Source of the DNA: Turritopsis dohrnii
Taxonomy: Eukaryota > Cnidaria > Hydrozoa > Anthoathecata > Oceaniidae
Direction of reading: 5' to 3'
Assembly (NCBI GenBank): GCA_027922465.2
Contig: BQMF02000385.1
Coordinates: 310,001-374,000, forward strand
Length of the DNA stretch: 64,000 nucleotides
Shown: positions 22,503 to 35,300 of the stretch, piece after piece
Position numbering within the stretch: position 1 is the stretch's first letter
Layout: each line of letters begins with the position of its first letter
Translations under genes and position numbers: made by a program
Notes under the pieces: model-generated
Told to the model about the DNA's origin: nothing
The model's database searches: none
What the model saw: the letters and a program-made list of their open reading frames with translations, nothing else

Positions 22503-23343
22503 ACGGAAGCCCATTGCTGCCATATTCTTTAAGCAAACTTTCCACCATATATTGCGCAATAACATGGTCATATTGCGCAATATCAAGTTCCTATTGCGCA
22601 ATCAGTGACTTATTGCGTGATAAGTAGATCACCGAAAGAAGTCATCAAAAATAGCTATTGCGCCTTAATGAGTGAATTACTGCGCAATAGCAAAGTTACT
22701 ACTGCGCAATAAAAAATTATTATTATTATTATAAAAAGCGACCAGACGTACCATGTAGAGGCTTACTTAATCACGTGGTTAGATATGCTCCAATGAAACT
22801 TCTTCATGGCCAATATTGGGTAATGGTTTTGACATATTACTTTCGATCAAAAATAAACATATCATAGAAAGATGGCGGCCTTAAATGATGAAGCTGTGAA
22901 GTTTATTAAAGCCTCTGTTAACTCTGGTTATGGATATTCAGATATACTAAAACTTATTGAAAGACGATTTGGCATCCAAACTAGCATGAGGACGTTACAT
23001 AGAATATTAAGAAAAAAGCAAAGTAGATATTACTGTCTTGAAACTATTTTAAAAAAATAATTTTGATGGCTTTTATTGCGCAGTGTAACAAACTAGCTAT
23101 TGCGCAGTAACAAACTAGCTATTGCGCAATAGCGATGTTCATATTGCGCAATAGCGTCATCTTTATTGTGCAGTCATTAAGGCGCAATAGCTATTTTTGA
23201 TGACTTCTTTACGGTGATCTACTTATCACGCAATAAGTCACTGATTGCGCAATAGGAACTTGATATTGCGCAATATGACCATGTTATTGCGCAATATATG
23301 GTGGAAAGTTTGCTTAAAGAATATGGCAGCAATGGGCTTCCGT
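22503..23343. mobile_element. Long-TIR element with ATTGCGCAAT palindrome arrays
   Basis: Ends are ACGGAAGCCCATTGCTGCC and its complement. The inverted arms extend about 190 bp (22503-22690 against 23160-23343) almost without mismatch. The exact 10-bp palindrome ATTGCGCAAT occurs three times in the left arm and five times in the right, with several one-base variants nearer the centre. A small plus-strand ORF (22872-23060) lies in the middle. The flanks show no clear duplication, so the superfamily is undecided. Confidence 0.75.
22872..23060 (+). CDS. Small helix-turn-helix ORF inside the palindrome element
   Basis: This is a 62-residue ORF. Residues 10-50 read IKASVNSGYGYSDILKLIER followed by RFGIQTSMRTLHRILRKK. 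The G-Y-S-x-x-D-I-L then S-x-R-T-L-x-R pattern is that of the helix-turn-helix region at the N-terminus of integrase-like transposases in fish and invertebrates. The catalytic part is absent, so this is either a deleted transposase or a stand-alone DNA-binding protein. No stop or frameshift breaks it, and the first Met (MAAL) has a purine at -3. Binding to the flanking palindromes is a guess. Confidence 0.5.
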   Translation: MAALNDEAVKFIKASVNSGYGYSDILKLIERRFGIQTSMRTLHRILRKKQSRYYCLETILKK

Positions 23344-23650
23344 CGTAAAGAAGTCATTTGAACGCCCCTTTGCAAATAGAATGGAACATAATTTTTAATA
23401 TTGGAACAAATTCCTAAAACACTGAAACCTTGATTTGGATTCTGATAAAATTCATATCAAATAGACCTTTCTCGAATTTCTGTTTAAACCACACATTGCG
23501 ACCGAGTTGTCGTGTCTAACCTCTCGCTTATAATATTCAAACTGTTTCTAATTATTGGAGTGGGAATTGGGAATAGAGACCGTATTGTAAAGTAATGAAA
23601 TCAGTGGAACAAGGAATCACATGAAAACGATGTTAGATAATATGAAACTA

Positions 23651-23809
23651 CAGTAGACTCTCTATAACTCGAACAAAACTGTCGAATTATGGAGAGTTGG
23701 AGTTATAGAGAGTGATATATCTTAAGTTTTAGCTTGAAGGGATCCACTGATTCAGTTCGAATTATGGAGAGTTGGAGAAATGGAAAGTCGAATTATAGAG
23801 AGTCCACTG
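23651..23809. mobile_element. Pogo/Tigger-type MITE, complete
   Basis: Ends are CAGTAGACTCTCTATAACTC and, complemented, CAGTGGACTCTCTATAATTC, with TA on each side (23649-23650 and 23810-23811). GAATTATGGAGAGTTGGAG occurs twice inside. It is related to the copy at 17122-17286. Confidence 0.75.
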
Positions 23810-24647
23810 TACCTTATTCGGATTAATTTTGGCGTGGTTATTCTTACAATGGTGTTGTACAATTGTAACGTTGATCGTAATCAGGGGTGTCACAAACTGC
23901 AACTGTTTCTGGTCAAATATTTTATCTGGTATTTGGCGCATTCTTAAAAGTTCAGAGTCACTGGATAAACGATGTCTTCATTACTTTATTGATACTCATT
24001 ATCTTCGTTGAAGGATTGCAGAAACTCTGTTCTGTGCTACAATTTTTGAGAAATTTCGTTCACAGGAAGCTGGTCAAATGACCCATCAGTGATATCATAC
24101 AAAACGGTTTCGAAAAACCATGCAACCTACAGATTAGCATACCTACACCTAAACCTACATAAATATACACTTCAGGTTTTCTTTTAACTAAGAAACTTAT
24201 TTCCTTCAATGCAAGTATCGTGAAGCCAGAAGAGTATCAGCAGATCTCTAACTGAAAAACGTTCGTAATAGTTACCCAGGGGCAAATATCGAGGATGATG
24301 TTGGCAGCATTCTTGATTTACATAACATTTGTTATAAATTTTTTAATTGTTATTTGTAATACAAAATGCTTTTCGAACTTTCGACACTTATATATGAAGT
24401 CTTCACCAAAAATAAAAGCACATCTTCACATTCTTCGGGTAGTGACATTCCTCGTTTCTCGTATACACATGCAACTTTTCTACAGCTTTCCGATGGAAGA
24501 TTAACATAACCATTCACATTTTGCAGCTAAGTAAGTGTGTTTTTCCCCCAGATGCACAACAAATTGTTGAAATTGTTATTAAATTATCACAATTTTCTTC
24601 TTCATGCGATTCCTTGAAAATTGAAATAGGTATTGCAATACGTTACA

Positions 24648-24770
24648 GTCAACTTTCTCTAATTTGAACACCCAAGGGTTCGAAAAAACGTTCGATCTAC
24701 GGCGAGTTTGAGGTTCGTACAATACAAAAAATAATTGGTGAAGGGGTCATGAAATATTCAAATGACTGAC
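24648..24770. mobile_element. Pogo/Tigger-type MITE, half copy
   Basis: The left end CAGTCAACTTTCTCTAATTT and the modules ACCCAAGGGTTCG and TTGGTGAAGGGGTCATGAAA are present; the right end is missing. Confidence 0.55.
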
Positions 24771-26335
24771 AATGTCAAGTATATACAGTATTTCCAAACT
24801 TACTTCCACTTCAGCAACCTTTCTTTCCTCAAATATTCTATTCTGAAATGTGTTTTCTTTGCAAAATCGTTCAATTTTTTTTGCACTTTATTCTCCAGTA
24901 TAAAAAATCATAACTTATGATATACTTATGAAAAAAAGGAAATTTTATTTATTTCACCTATAATGAGATTTCATCCCTTTTGATAACTTTTGATATTTTT
25001 TGATACCAACATTTTTCACAGATCTGATCAGTGTTGACTTTCCACAAGGCCATTTTCAAAAATTTGAATTCTTGCCTTTGACACGTCTCTGATCACACAC
25101 ACATTTATTATGCATTCTCTTAAGTGAAGTTTCAAATTTGTCCCTCTTTCTTTTTATACAAGTTCCATGTATATATAATCTACAAAACTCCTAATCCATT
25201 TTTCTAGCAATTAGTGCTCCACACATTGCAACACATTTTTCTGACACCAATTTTTGATTCTTATGACTTTCGTCATAAACATCATGGAAGGCCTAGAAAT
25301 GAAACAAAGACTTTTTGGACTCCATCCATTCTTTGTACAATATACAATTTGAAGGCTTATTTCTATATTGCAGTTAGTTAAACTAACTGAACCATTATCT
25401 ATCCATTGAAGTTAACAGTGACAGAAATGTTATTTTACAAACTAGCAACCTGTTTTGTGTGGGTATAATCAACAAAATGTTATGAGGTTGTTGGACGTAA
25501 CATGCAGTTGTAGTGCATATATAAATATATTTTATGTAATATGAAGTTTCATAATTCCCTTTTGACTCAACTGTCAAAAACTGACACTGTAACTGACTCA
25601 ACAAAATCAAAAAAGATATTGAAAGAAACATCCAGCAGTGTAAATTATCAAAGACAATAATGCCTGGGTTTAATTCCCCATAAAATTATCTTTCTTTCAT
25701 AAGATTAAAGCTTTCACTGTCTAAACGTAATATCCAAAACGCGTAAAATACAGGAAAAAACCCAAAGAAACCATGATGCAATATTTTACTGTATACTATA
25801 TACAAATAATATAAATATATGTCAATTTTGAGCCTAAGGAAAGTAACCTTTCATTATTATAAGTCTCGCTACACTTAACAGATAGCGAGACTAGCTAAAA
25901 AAATGGACTTATAATTAAAAGCATTCTGATGGTTTGCATTTACGTATACAAACCATATTCCTTGTCGTAGTGAAGCAATAAGCGACTTTTTATCCATTCC
26001 CTTGAAAATCTTATCTATTCAATGAAGTACTAGCTCCATATTGTTTATCCATCAACATTGTCAAAGAGTTTACAACTCGTTTCATCAGTGGTTGAGTTCA
26101 AATTATTAGCTAATAAAAACCTGAGAAATGCTTCTCCTTTTCACCACGCTGCTTCAAAACAACTCGCTCACTGCTGATCCCCCATTTTTGAGCAGAATAT
26201 TGACCAATCAACATGTAGGAACTTCTCACGTGCCTTTGACCATCATAAACTCGTGTTTTTGAACTTGCTCCCTCCTCTTCATTGAAAACGTGCAAGAGTT
26301 CTGAAAGTGTTTAGTAATTTCATGGCGATTTCGAA
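24771..26335. other. AT-rich spacer upstream of MORC2
   Basis: No coding exon was recognised. Short hairpins occur, for example AGTCTCGCTA with TAGCGAGACT at about 25861-25895. The MORC2 promoter and 5' UTR are expected towards the right end, but no TATA-type signal could be assigned with confidence. Confidence 0.35.
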
Positions 26336-29300
26336 ATGTCTACCAGTTATGCTAGTCTAAATAGAGCTCAACTTACTTATGAATACCTTCATACTAACAG
26401 GTACTGGTAGATTTCTTCTCGTTTTCAGTTTTTGGGCTCAGACGCGCTTCTTGTATAACAGCTGGCCTTTTGGCCGCCTGGAGTTTTGAGTTTCCTTTCA
26501 TTCTTATTGCATTTTTATTTCAGCACAACACACGAATTTTTGTTCGGTGCCCTTGCTGAGCTTGTTGATAACGCAAGGTAACTCGAATAACTACTTGTAT
26601 TTGCTTAATTTTATTCCGTCTGTGCGCACAAGCGGACATGGCTGCTTCGCTTCGATGCTTGTCGAAACTTTTCGAGATTACTTTTCACATTTAGAGATGC
26701 AGACGCGACTGAAATTAAAATACAAGGAGGTAAAAATCCTTTTTATAAATAGTTTCCCTGTGGTTCTCACCGTACTATACACCTTGAACAGCTATGGGAT
26801 CAGCCAGTCAAAGCTAGTCAGACAAGTTGTTTTGTTTAGAAATCCTGCAAGCAAACCATTGCACCTATACATGCAAATACTTATAAAAAGCGAAATTTTT
26901 GCATGGAGTCTCTGGCAAAACTAAAGCATTTTAAATAACCACTTCTTTATCATGTAATTCTTAAATCAATGGCCAAATCAATTTTTCTCTTTCTGTTGGC
27001 CATCTCCTTTTTACTTTTCTTTTTATTTACAATTATTTGCATGGTTTCTTCAGTTCCTTATGATACTGTTGTGAGTAAACCAATTGCACTTAATTTTTTT
27101 AAGTTATATACTCTCAACTTGAACACCAATTCTTACCCAAACGTATCTTTTTCTGTTAAATATATAGATACAAAGGAAGTATGGCATTTACTCCACATTT
27201 GGGATATGGGCTGTACTGACAGGGGGTGGTCTGTGTCCAGTTTGTCTTGTCTATATTATGAGTTCATTAAGTCATAATAGTCGAACTCACTTGTTCATCA
27301 TCATAATGTCTGACTTATTCAATCATAATAGTCATGATAGTAAATGAATTCAAATTTACATATTCATTATTTTGATGGACAGTTCATTCTTCTGCAGCAA
27401 GCATTCATACTATTTACAACAATAAACTTTCTTTAGTACCCACAGAGAAATTCAGAGGTGGTCACATATTATCATTCCTGGATGATGGTTGTGGAATGGA
27501 CCCTGGTATGTTAACTTAAGTTGGATCCTTTAGCTTAAACTTTATTTTTGTAAAATATTCATGCAAGAGGATTACTTAACCCTACAGCCAACTCTGAAAC
27601 CACCCCAAAATTACCCACTTAATAAACTCCAACCAACAGCTAGTCACCCTCAGTCATCCTAGAAATTATTTCAAGTGTGGCTGCAGAGTGGTATATCAAT
27701 GAGCATTATCAAATTTCACACGACTTGTTCATACACTTTCATTCGATTCGTTCATTCATTCATTCGATGAACTGCTGTTGTTGAAATGTTTAGTGGAAGT
27801 TTCACAAGTTATTCAATTTGGAAGATCTTCAAAACGAGAAGCTGGTGCAAGTCATATTGGTCAATATGGAAATGGTCTCAAGTCGTAAGTACTCAGTAAT
27901 GTTGTTATCGTGAAGAGACATTTCAGAGACAGGTCCTAAATTATTATGGAAACAAGATTCGCAAAAATGCGACTATATATTTCCCCAAAGTTGCAAAACT
28001 TTTGTCAATTATTTTTAAGAAAAATATACATCATTAAATACCATAAGAAAAATATACATCATTAAATAACGACAATGGTATAACTACCATCAATGTCATA
28101 CTCAGATAAAAATGTTGTCCTTACTAATCAGGTTAGAAATGAATTTAATACCAGAAAAAACTTATTTTGAACTTATTAATGGTCAAATGATAAGGTTTCT
28201 CTTACAAATTTTGCTGAGTAATACTTTCCCTTAAACAACTAAATATCAACAAACCGCACCAATGTGTAAGGCGATTTTAGCATAATAAACATATGATCTT
28301 TATTGTTGTAGAAGCTTGACATCCTTTATACCATAAAATCACGACAAAACAATGTAATTCAACAGATTGTAACTCAGATAAAATCTGACAACATTATACA
28401 ATCAAATTTACAAAAGAAGAAAAGAAATTTGTCAAACCTAATTTCAATACTACAGTAAGTATTAAAAATACTTTGAGGTAGACATATAAGCCAATAACTA
28501 TAACCATAAGAAACATATTGGCAAAGAAACTCAATACCAGTCAAAGTAAACATTCGTTTATTTAAAATTTAAAAACATAAAAATACATGACTTTAAGTTT
28601 CACGCATATCGCAATCATCAGACGTATAAAATATAGATGTATAAAATTTGATACATCTGATGATTGTGATATGCATGAAACTTAAAGTCATGTATTTTTA
28701 TGTTTTTAAATTTTAAATATATGAATAAGCAAATAACTATCAAAAGCAATTAAAAGCACTTCAAATTAGCTGGACAGAAGAGTTATTTTCAAAAAAAAGA
28801 TTTATAAAATGACATGTGACAATTTATAAAATTGAATTCAAGTATTCAGAATAAACATCTCTGTTTAAAAAAATATGTGCACATCCATTATTTGTGACGG
28901 TTTGAGGGAAAAACATAACAAGTGATAATTTCTGATAAATTTATCAGTAAATTACTGATTAGAAAACAATAGATTTAATCAGTAATTCGTTCGATTCATC
29001 AGAAATTCGTTCGATGAATCAGTAATTACTGATAAAATAATCGGTAAATACTGATAAATAATCAGTAATATTGTTTCATCGAACGAATTACTGATTCATC
29101 AAACGAATTACTGATAATTCGAATGAATTACTGATAAATCGAATGAATTACTGATTATTTATCAGTATTACTGGTTATTACAATAAATTTCTGATAAATT
29201 ACCGATTAATTTATCAGTAATATCATATTTATTACTTGATAAAAATGACCATTGTAAATCGCAAATGAAAAAAAAACAACAGATTTTGGTACTGAAAATA

Positions 29301-32300
29301 GACTACATATCCAAAATCAAATCACTAAAAAGCTGAAAGTAGACCTTTCGTGTTCTGGCTTGATTTGATTAACAGATTGCTTGTTGGATTGTGCTTTGAT
29401 TTATATACGTTTGCTTATGTGTAATGAAAATTGACAGTATGTCAATTTTTCCTAAAATACCATTATATACAGTATCAAAACAGTATAAGTGATCATGGAA
29501 TTAATCCATAGTAAATTATGTTTCTGTTGTCAGATTAAATGACTATCCGGTTCAGGGAAGCACATTTTTCGACCAGATCCTTTCAAGTTATTTGTGTCTC
29601 AATCTTGTCTGTTATTATACGTATATAATTGGTTTTCTGACGTTCTTTGCATATACAACATCACATTTTTAATTGCTGTTTTTGTAATGTACTTTTTGAA
29701 TTAACACTGGTTACTGGTTGTTCTCCACCATAAAAAAGGTTTCTTTTATGTGCTTTCAGTTCACATTATATCAGGACGTAAAATAAAAATAAATGTATAG
29801 ATAATGAATAAAGGAGAAGGAAACTGCCGGTTTTAACATATATTTCGCCCTACGGGGAAATATATAAATAGCATATTTTTTTGAAAACTTCACTATTGAT
29901 AGCATTTTGAAACCTTTCCTAAAACAACAGTAGTAAAAAATTATCATAATTGGGTCGTTAATATTACTAATGTTAGCATAAATATTTGAGGAAGCTTTTG
30001 TAGAACACTTTTGCAATGATTTGAAATGTATTACAAGTCCCTCTTAATATATTATATAATCTTTTTTTAGTGGGTCTATGAGAATTGGGAAAGACATGAT
30101 TCTATTTACTAAAAAGTATGCTTTACTTTTTTGACTTTCATGGATATTATTGAGTCAGTAAGGTGTTACATATTGTGATTTCTTTAGAGGGTCGTCTATG
30201 AGCTGTTTATTTCTATCTCGAACTTTTCATGAGAAAGAGGAAATCCGTGAGGTATGTATTTCTTATGTTTTGTTAGTGTTTTGCCCAACTATAAGCTACA
30301 GTCAAACAGCAACCTACAGGGCGAATCTATGGCCTTTATCAGGGGGTAATGCAGAACAAATTTTTAGGTGTCTGCAGCAAAATTCAACAGGTCTACGAAA
30401 GTTTTGAGCTGTCTAAAGTATCTAAATAGGCTGAAAATGTCTGAAAATGCTACACATTGATGTGAAATTATCAATTTGAAAATCAGTCTGTATTAGCCCC
30501 TGTTTATACACAGGTGGTCACTATCAAGAATACGTATAAAGATTACAAATCTTTATGGTTGAAGTAATATAGACAAGATTTGCAAAAATGCGACTATATA
30601 TTTCCCCAAAGTTGCGAAACTTAATTATATATCATTATACATTATACATTGTTAAGAAAAATATACATCATCAAATAACTACAATGGTATAACTACCATC
30701 AATGTCATACTCAGATAAAAATATTGTCCTTACTAAACAGGGTAGAATTGAATTTAATACCACAAAAGAACTTATTTTGAATTTATTAAAAAATGAAGAT
30801 GTTCATGGTCGAATGATAAGGTTTCTTATATAAATTTTAAACAACTAAATATCAACAACCGCACCAATGTGTAAGGCGATTTTAGCATAAACATATATGA
30901 TCTTTATTGTTGCAGAAGCTTGACATCCTTTATACCATAAAATCACAACAAAACAATGTAATGTAACAGAAGACACTTGCACTTGCTTTTTGTAACTCAG
31001 ATAAAACTATCTTTCAAAATTATACAATCAAATTTACAAAAGAAGAAAATAAAACTTAATTTTAGTACTACAGTATAAGTATTAAAAATACTACGAGGTA
31101 GATATATAAGCAAAAAGAGAATAACAAGAAGTTTCATTTTGATTTATAATTTAATTCAATAGTTTGTCCTACATCCACAGAACATCATCATGCAGGACGA
31201 AATATTGAATTAAATTATAAATCAAAATGAAACTTCTCGTTATTCTCTTTTTACTTAAGCTTTACGCCCTGAAGAATATCTTCAATATATAAGCAAATAA
31301 CTGTCAAAAGGCAATCAAAAAATTTTGACAGAAGAGTTATTTTCAAAAAAGAGATGGGCTTAAAGTGACAATTTATAAAATTAAATTCAAGTGTTCAGAA
31401 TAAACATCTCTGTTCAAAAAAATATGTGCACACCCATTATTTATTATTTGATAAAAATGACCATTGTAAATCCTAAATGAAAAAAAAACTGATATCTGTA
31501 GTGAAAATAACCAAATCACTAAAAAGCTGAAAGTAGACGTTTCGTGTTCTGGTTTGATTTAATTTACAGATTGTTTGTTGGATTGTGCTATACGTTTGTT
31601 GTTTGTGTAAGGAAAATTGACAGTATATCAATTTTTCCTAAAATACCATATATATATACAGTATCAAAACAGTATAGTTGATCATGGAATTAATCCATAG
31701 TAAATTATGTTTCTGTTGTCAGATTAAATGAATATCCAGGGAAGCACATTTTCCGAGCAGATATTTGTGTCTCAATCTTTTTTGTTATTATACGTAATTG
31801 GTTTTCTGACGTTCTTATTGCATATACGACATCGCATTTTTACTTGCTGTTTTTGTAATGTACTTTTTGAATTAACACTGGTTGAACTGGTTGTTCTCCA
31901 CATAAAAAGGACTTCTTTTTATAGCTGTACGTGTAAATCATAATGTGCTTTCAGTTCACATTATATCAGGGCGTAAAATGAAAATAAACTATCTGCCTGT
32001 ATTGATAATGAATTTTCGCCTTTGCACTAAAATCACAGCTTCAATGGTTTGCTGTTCCAAGTATTTAATTACCAATCAATCTTTATATATTTCTTATGTT
32101 TTGTTAGTGTTTTGCCCAACTATAAGCTACAGTCAAACAGCAACCTACAGGGCGAATCTATGGCCTTTATCAGGGGGTAATGCAGAACAAATTTTTAGGT
32201 GTCTGCAGCAAAATTCAACAGGTCTACGAAAGTTTTGAGCTGTCTAAAGTATCTAAATAGGCTGAAAATGTCTGAAAATGCTACACATTGATGTGAAATT

Positions 32301-35300
32301 ATCAATTTGAAAATCAGTCTGTATTAGCCCCTGTTTATACACAGGTGGTCACTATCAAGAATACGTATAAAGATTACAAATCTTTATGGTTGAAGTAATA
32401 TAGACAAGATTTGCAAAAATGCGACTATATATTTCCCCAAAGTTGCGAAACTTAATTATATATCATTATACATTATACATTGTTAAGAAAAATATACATC
32501 ATCAAATAACTACAATGGTATAACTACCATCAATGTCATACTCAGATAAAAATATTGTCCTTACTAAACAGGGTAGAATTGAATTTAATACCACAAAAGA
32601 ACTTATTTTGAATTTATTAAAAAATGAAGATGTTCATGGTCGAATGATAAGGTTTCTTATATAAATTTTAAACAACTAAATATCAACAACCGCACCAATG
32701 TGTAAGGCGATTTTAGCATAAACATATATGATCTTTATTGTTGCAGAAGCTTGACATCCTTTATACCATAAAATCACAACAAAACAATGTAATGTAACAG
32801 AAGACACTTGCACTTGCTTTTTGTAACTCAGATAAAACTATCTTTCAAAATTATACAATCAAATTTACAAAAGAAGAAAATAAAACTTAATTTTAGTACT
32901 ACAGTATAAGTATTAAAAATACTACGAGGTAGATATATAAGCAAAAAGAGAATAACAAGAAGTTTCATTTTGATTTATAATTTAATTCAATAGTTTGTCC
33001 TACATCCACAGAACATCATCATGCAGGACGAAATATTGAATTAAATTATAAATCAAAATGAAACTTCTCGTTATTCTCTTTTTACTTAAGCTTTACGCCC
33101 TGAAGAATATCTTCAATATATAAGCAAATAACTGTCAAAAGGCAATCAAAAAATTTTGACAGAAGAGTTATTTTCAAAAAAGAGATGGGCTTAAAGTGAC
33201 AATTTATAAAATTAAATTCAAGTGTTCAGAATAAACATCTCTGTTCAAAAAAATATGTGCACACCCATTATTTATTATTTGATAAAAATGACCATTGTAA
33301 ATCCTAAATGAAAAAAAAACTGATATCTGTAGTGAAAATAACCAAATCACTAAAAAGCTGAAAGTAGACGTTTCGTGTTCTGGTTTGATTTAATTTACAG
33401 ATTGTTTGTTGGATTGTGCTATACGTTTGTTGTTTGTGTAAGGAAAATTGACAGTATATCAATTTTTCCTAAAATACCATATATATATACAGTATCAAAA
33501 CAGTATAGTTGATCATGGAATTAATCCATAGTAAATTATGTTTCTGTTGTCAGATTAAATGAATATCCAGGGAAGCACATTTTCCGAGCAGATATTTGTG
33601 TCTCAATCTTTTTTGTTATTATACGTAATTGGTTTTCTGACGTTCTTATTGCATATACGACATCGCATTTTTACTTGCTGTTTTTGTAATGTACTTTTTG
33701 AATTAACACTGGTTAAACTGGTTGTTCTCCACATAAAAAGGACTTCTTTTTATAGCTGTACGTGTAAATCATAATGTGCTTTCAGTTCACATTATATCAG
33801 GGCGTAAAATGAAAATAAACTATCTGCCTGTATTGATAATGAATTTTCGCCTTTGCACTAAAATCACAGCTTCAATGGTTTGCTGTTCCAAGTATTTAAT
33901 TACCAATCAATCGTCATCTCAACAAAACAAAACAACATTTTTCTGTTTTTTACACGTTTCTTCAAAAGTTTTTACGAAACTTTTTAAGACAATACTGAAC
34001 TAAAATGATTTATTTCCATCATTTAAAGTTGAATTCCCTTGAATCATTTTAAAAGCTTGTGGAAAAATCAAAAATCTTCTACAGCCCATCCGCACTGACT
34101 GAAAAAACATGGCGTACTACTTGACTGTAGACTAGCCTTTATTCTTATCTACTTTGGCGGCTAGGCGAAAATTGCATTCTGAACCGCGACTATAAAAGTG
34201 AACGGAGAAGATGAAGGAGAAGGAAACTGCCGGTTTTAACATATATTTCGCCCTATGGGGAAATATATAAACATCATATATTGTTCACTTTCTGGTTTCG
34301 TATTTACTAATTAATTATTGATAATGATACTTTTAAATGTGTACTTTTAAAGAAAAATTGAGCCACTAAAACTCACTGAAAATTTGCATTTTTGTCAGCA
34401 ATTTCCTTTTGACTTTCATCATTTTTAAAGCTGTCAAATAGTACAAGAAAACAAACTTATGTTTTCCTTTAAAGTGGTTTGTCATGTAGTACAAGTGGTT
34501 GCTATATAAAGAGAAATTTAATCTGAAAACTTTTGCAGGAACAACACATGGTCTTAAAGAGCCAGTGGAAATTTTATAAAAGGTGTTCATTAACACAGCT
34601 TTGACTGTATTAATTTATTTACATGTACATGTCTTTCAAAGAATTGTTTGTGTAGTATGGTTTTCTGTAATTGGATAATTGATTTATTATTGTATATGTT
34701 TTTAGGTTATTGTCCCAATGCCATCTTGGCACATTAAAAGCAAGTCACCATATCTTTCAGAAGGACATTCACAAGAAACAGTAAGTATTTTACCTAATTC
34801 CATTATACATTGTTAACTGTTATTTAAATATTTATTGAAATTGTGAAATAATTGGTCTCATAGCATGATATAGAAGTGGATATTATAATGAAGTATTCTC
34901 CCTTCAATACAATTGAAGAATTGATGAAAGAATTTGAGAAGATACCTACACATGGTAAATTTTCGTCAAAAGTTCTAATTTGTTGGAAAAACTTATGTGT
35001 TCTGCTTAAAATAATTTTGTTTTTTATTTCCAGGTACAAATGTTATGATTTATAACTTAAAACTAATGGATAATGGCAATTCAGAATTAAACATTGTGTC
35101 TGATGATATAAAAATGGCTGATCCTCATGCTTCTGAAGTTTATGATATTGCCGACAAGTACGGGAAATTAGTTTTACACAATTAACTTTACAATCCTTTA
35201 AAATTTTGATGAAAAAATATTGTTCTACTGAGGCCATCAATTTTAATGAATTCTCCCATTTCAATTCTCTGTTTCTCTTATGTCATTCAACATTTCATTT

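Larger units (their letters stand above)
27951..29880. repeat. Old third copy of the MORC2 intronic repeat unit (intron 5)
   Basis: Blocks such as GCAAAAATGCGACTATATAT, ACTACCATCAATGTCATACT (with small changes) and CGTTTCGTG/TTTCGTGTTCTG recur in the same order in the two copies at 30257-33912. This copy is visibly diverged and carries its own insertions (28556-28727 and 28915-29225). It ends near a GGAGAAGGAAACTGCCGGTT block, which reappears at 34205 after the last copy. Exons 6 and 7 of MORC2 lie between it and the younger pair. Confidence 0.7.

Noticed and set aside
31728..34003. Duplicate ORFs of 71, 97 and 75 residues in MORC2 intron 7
   Set aside because: They lie in the tandem duplication, have no family similarity, and their duplication only reflects the repeat.
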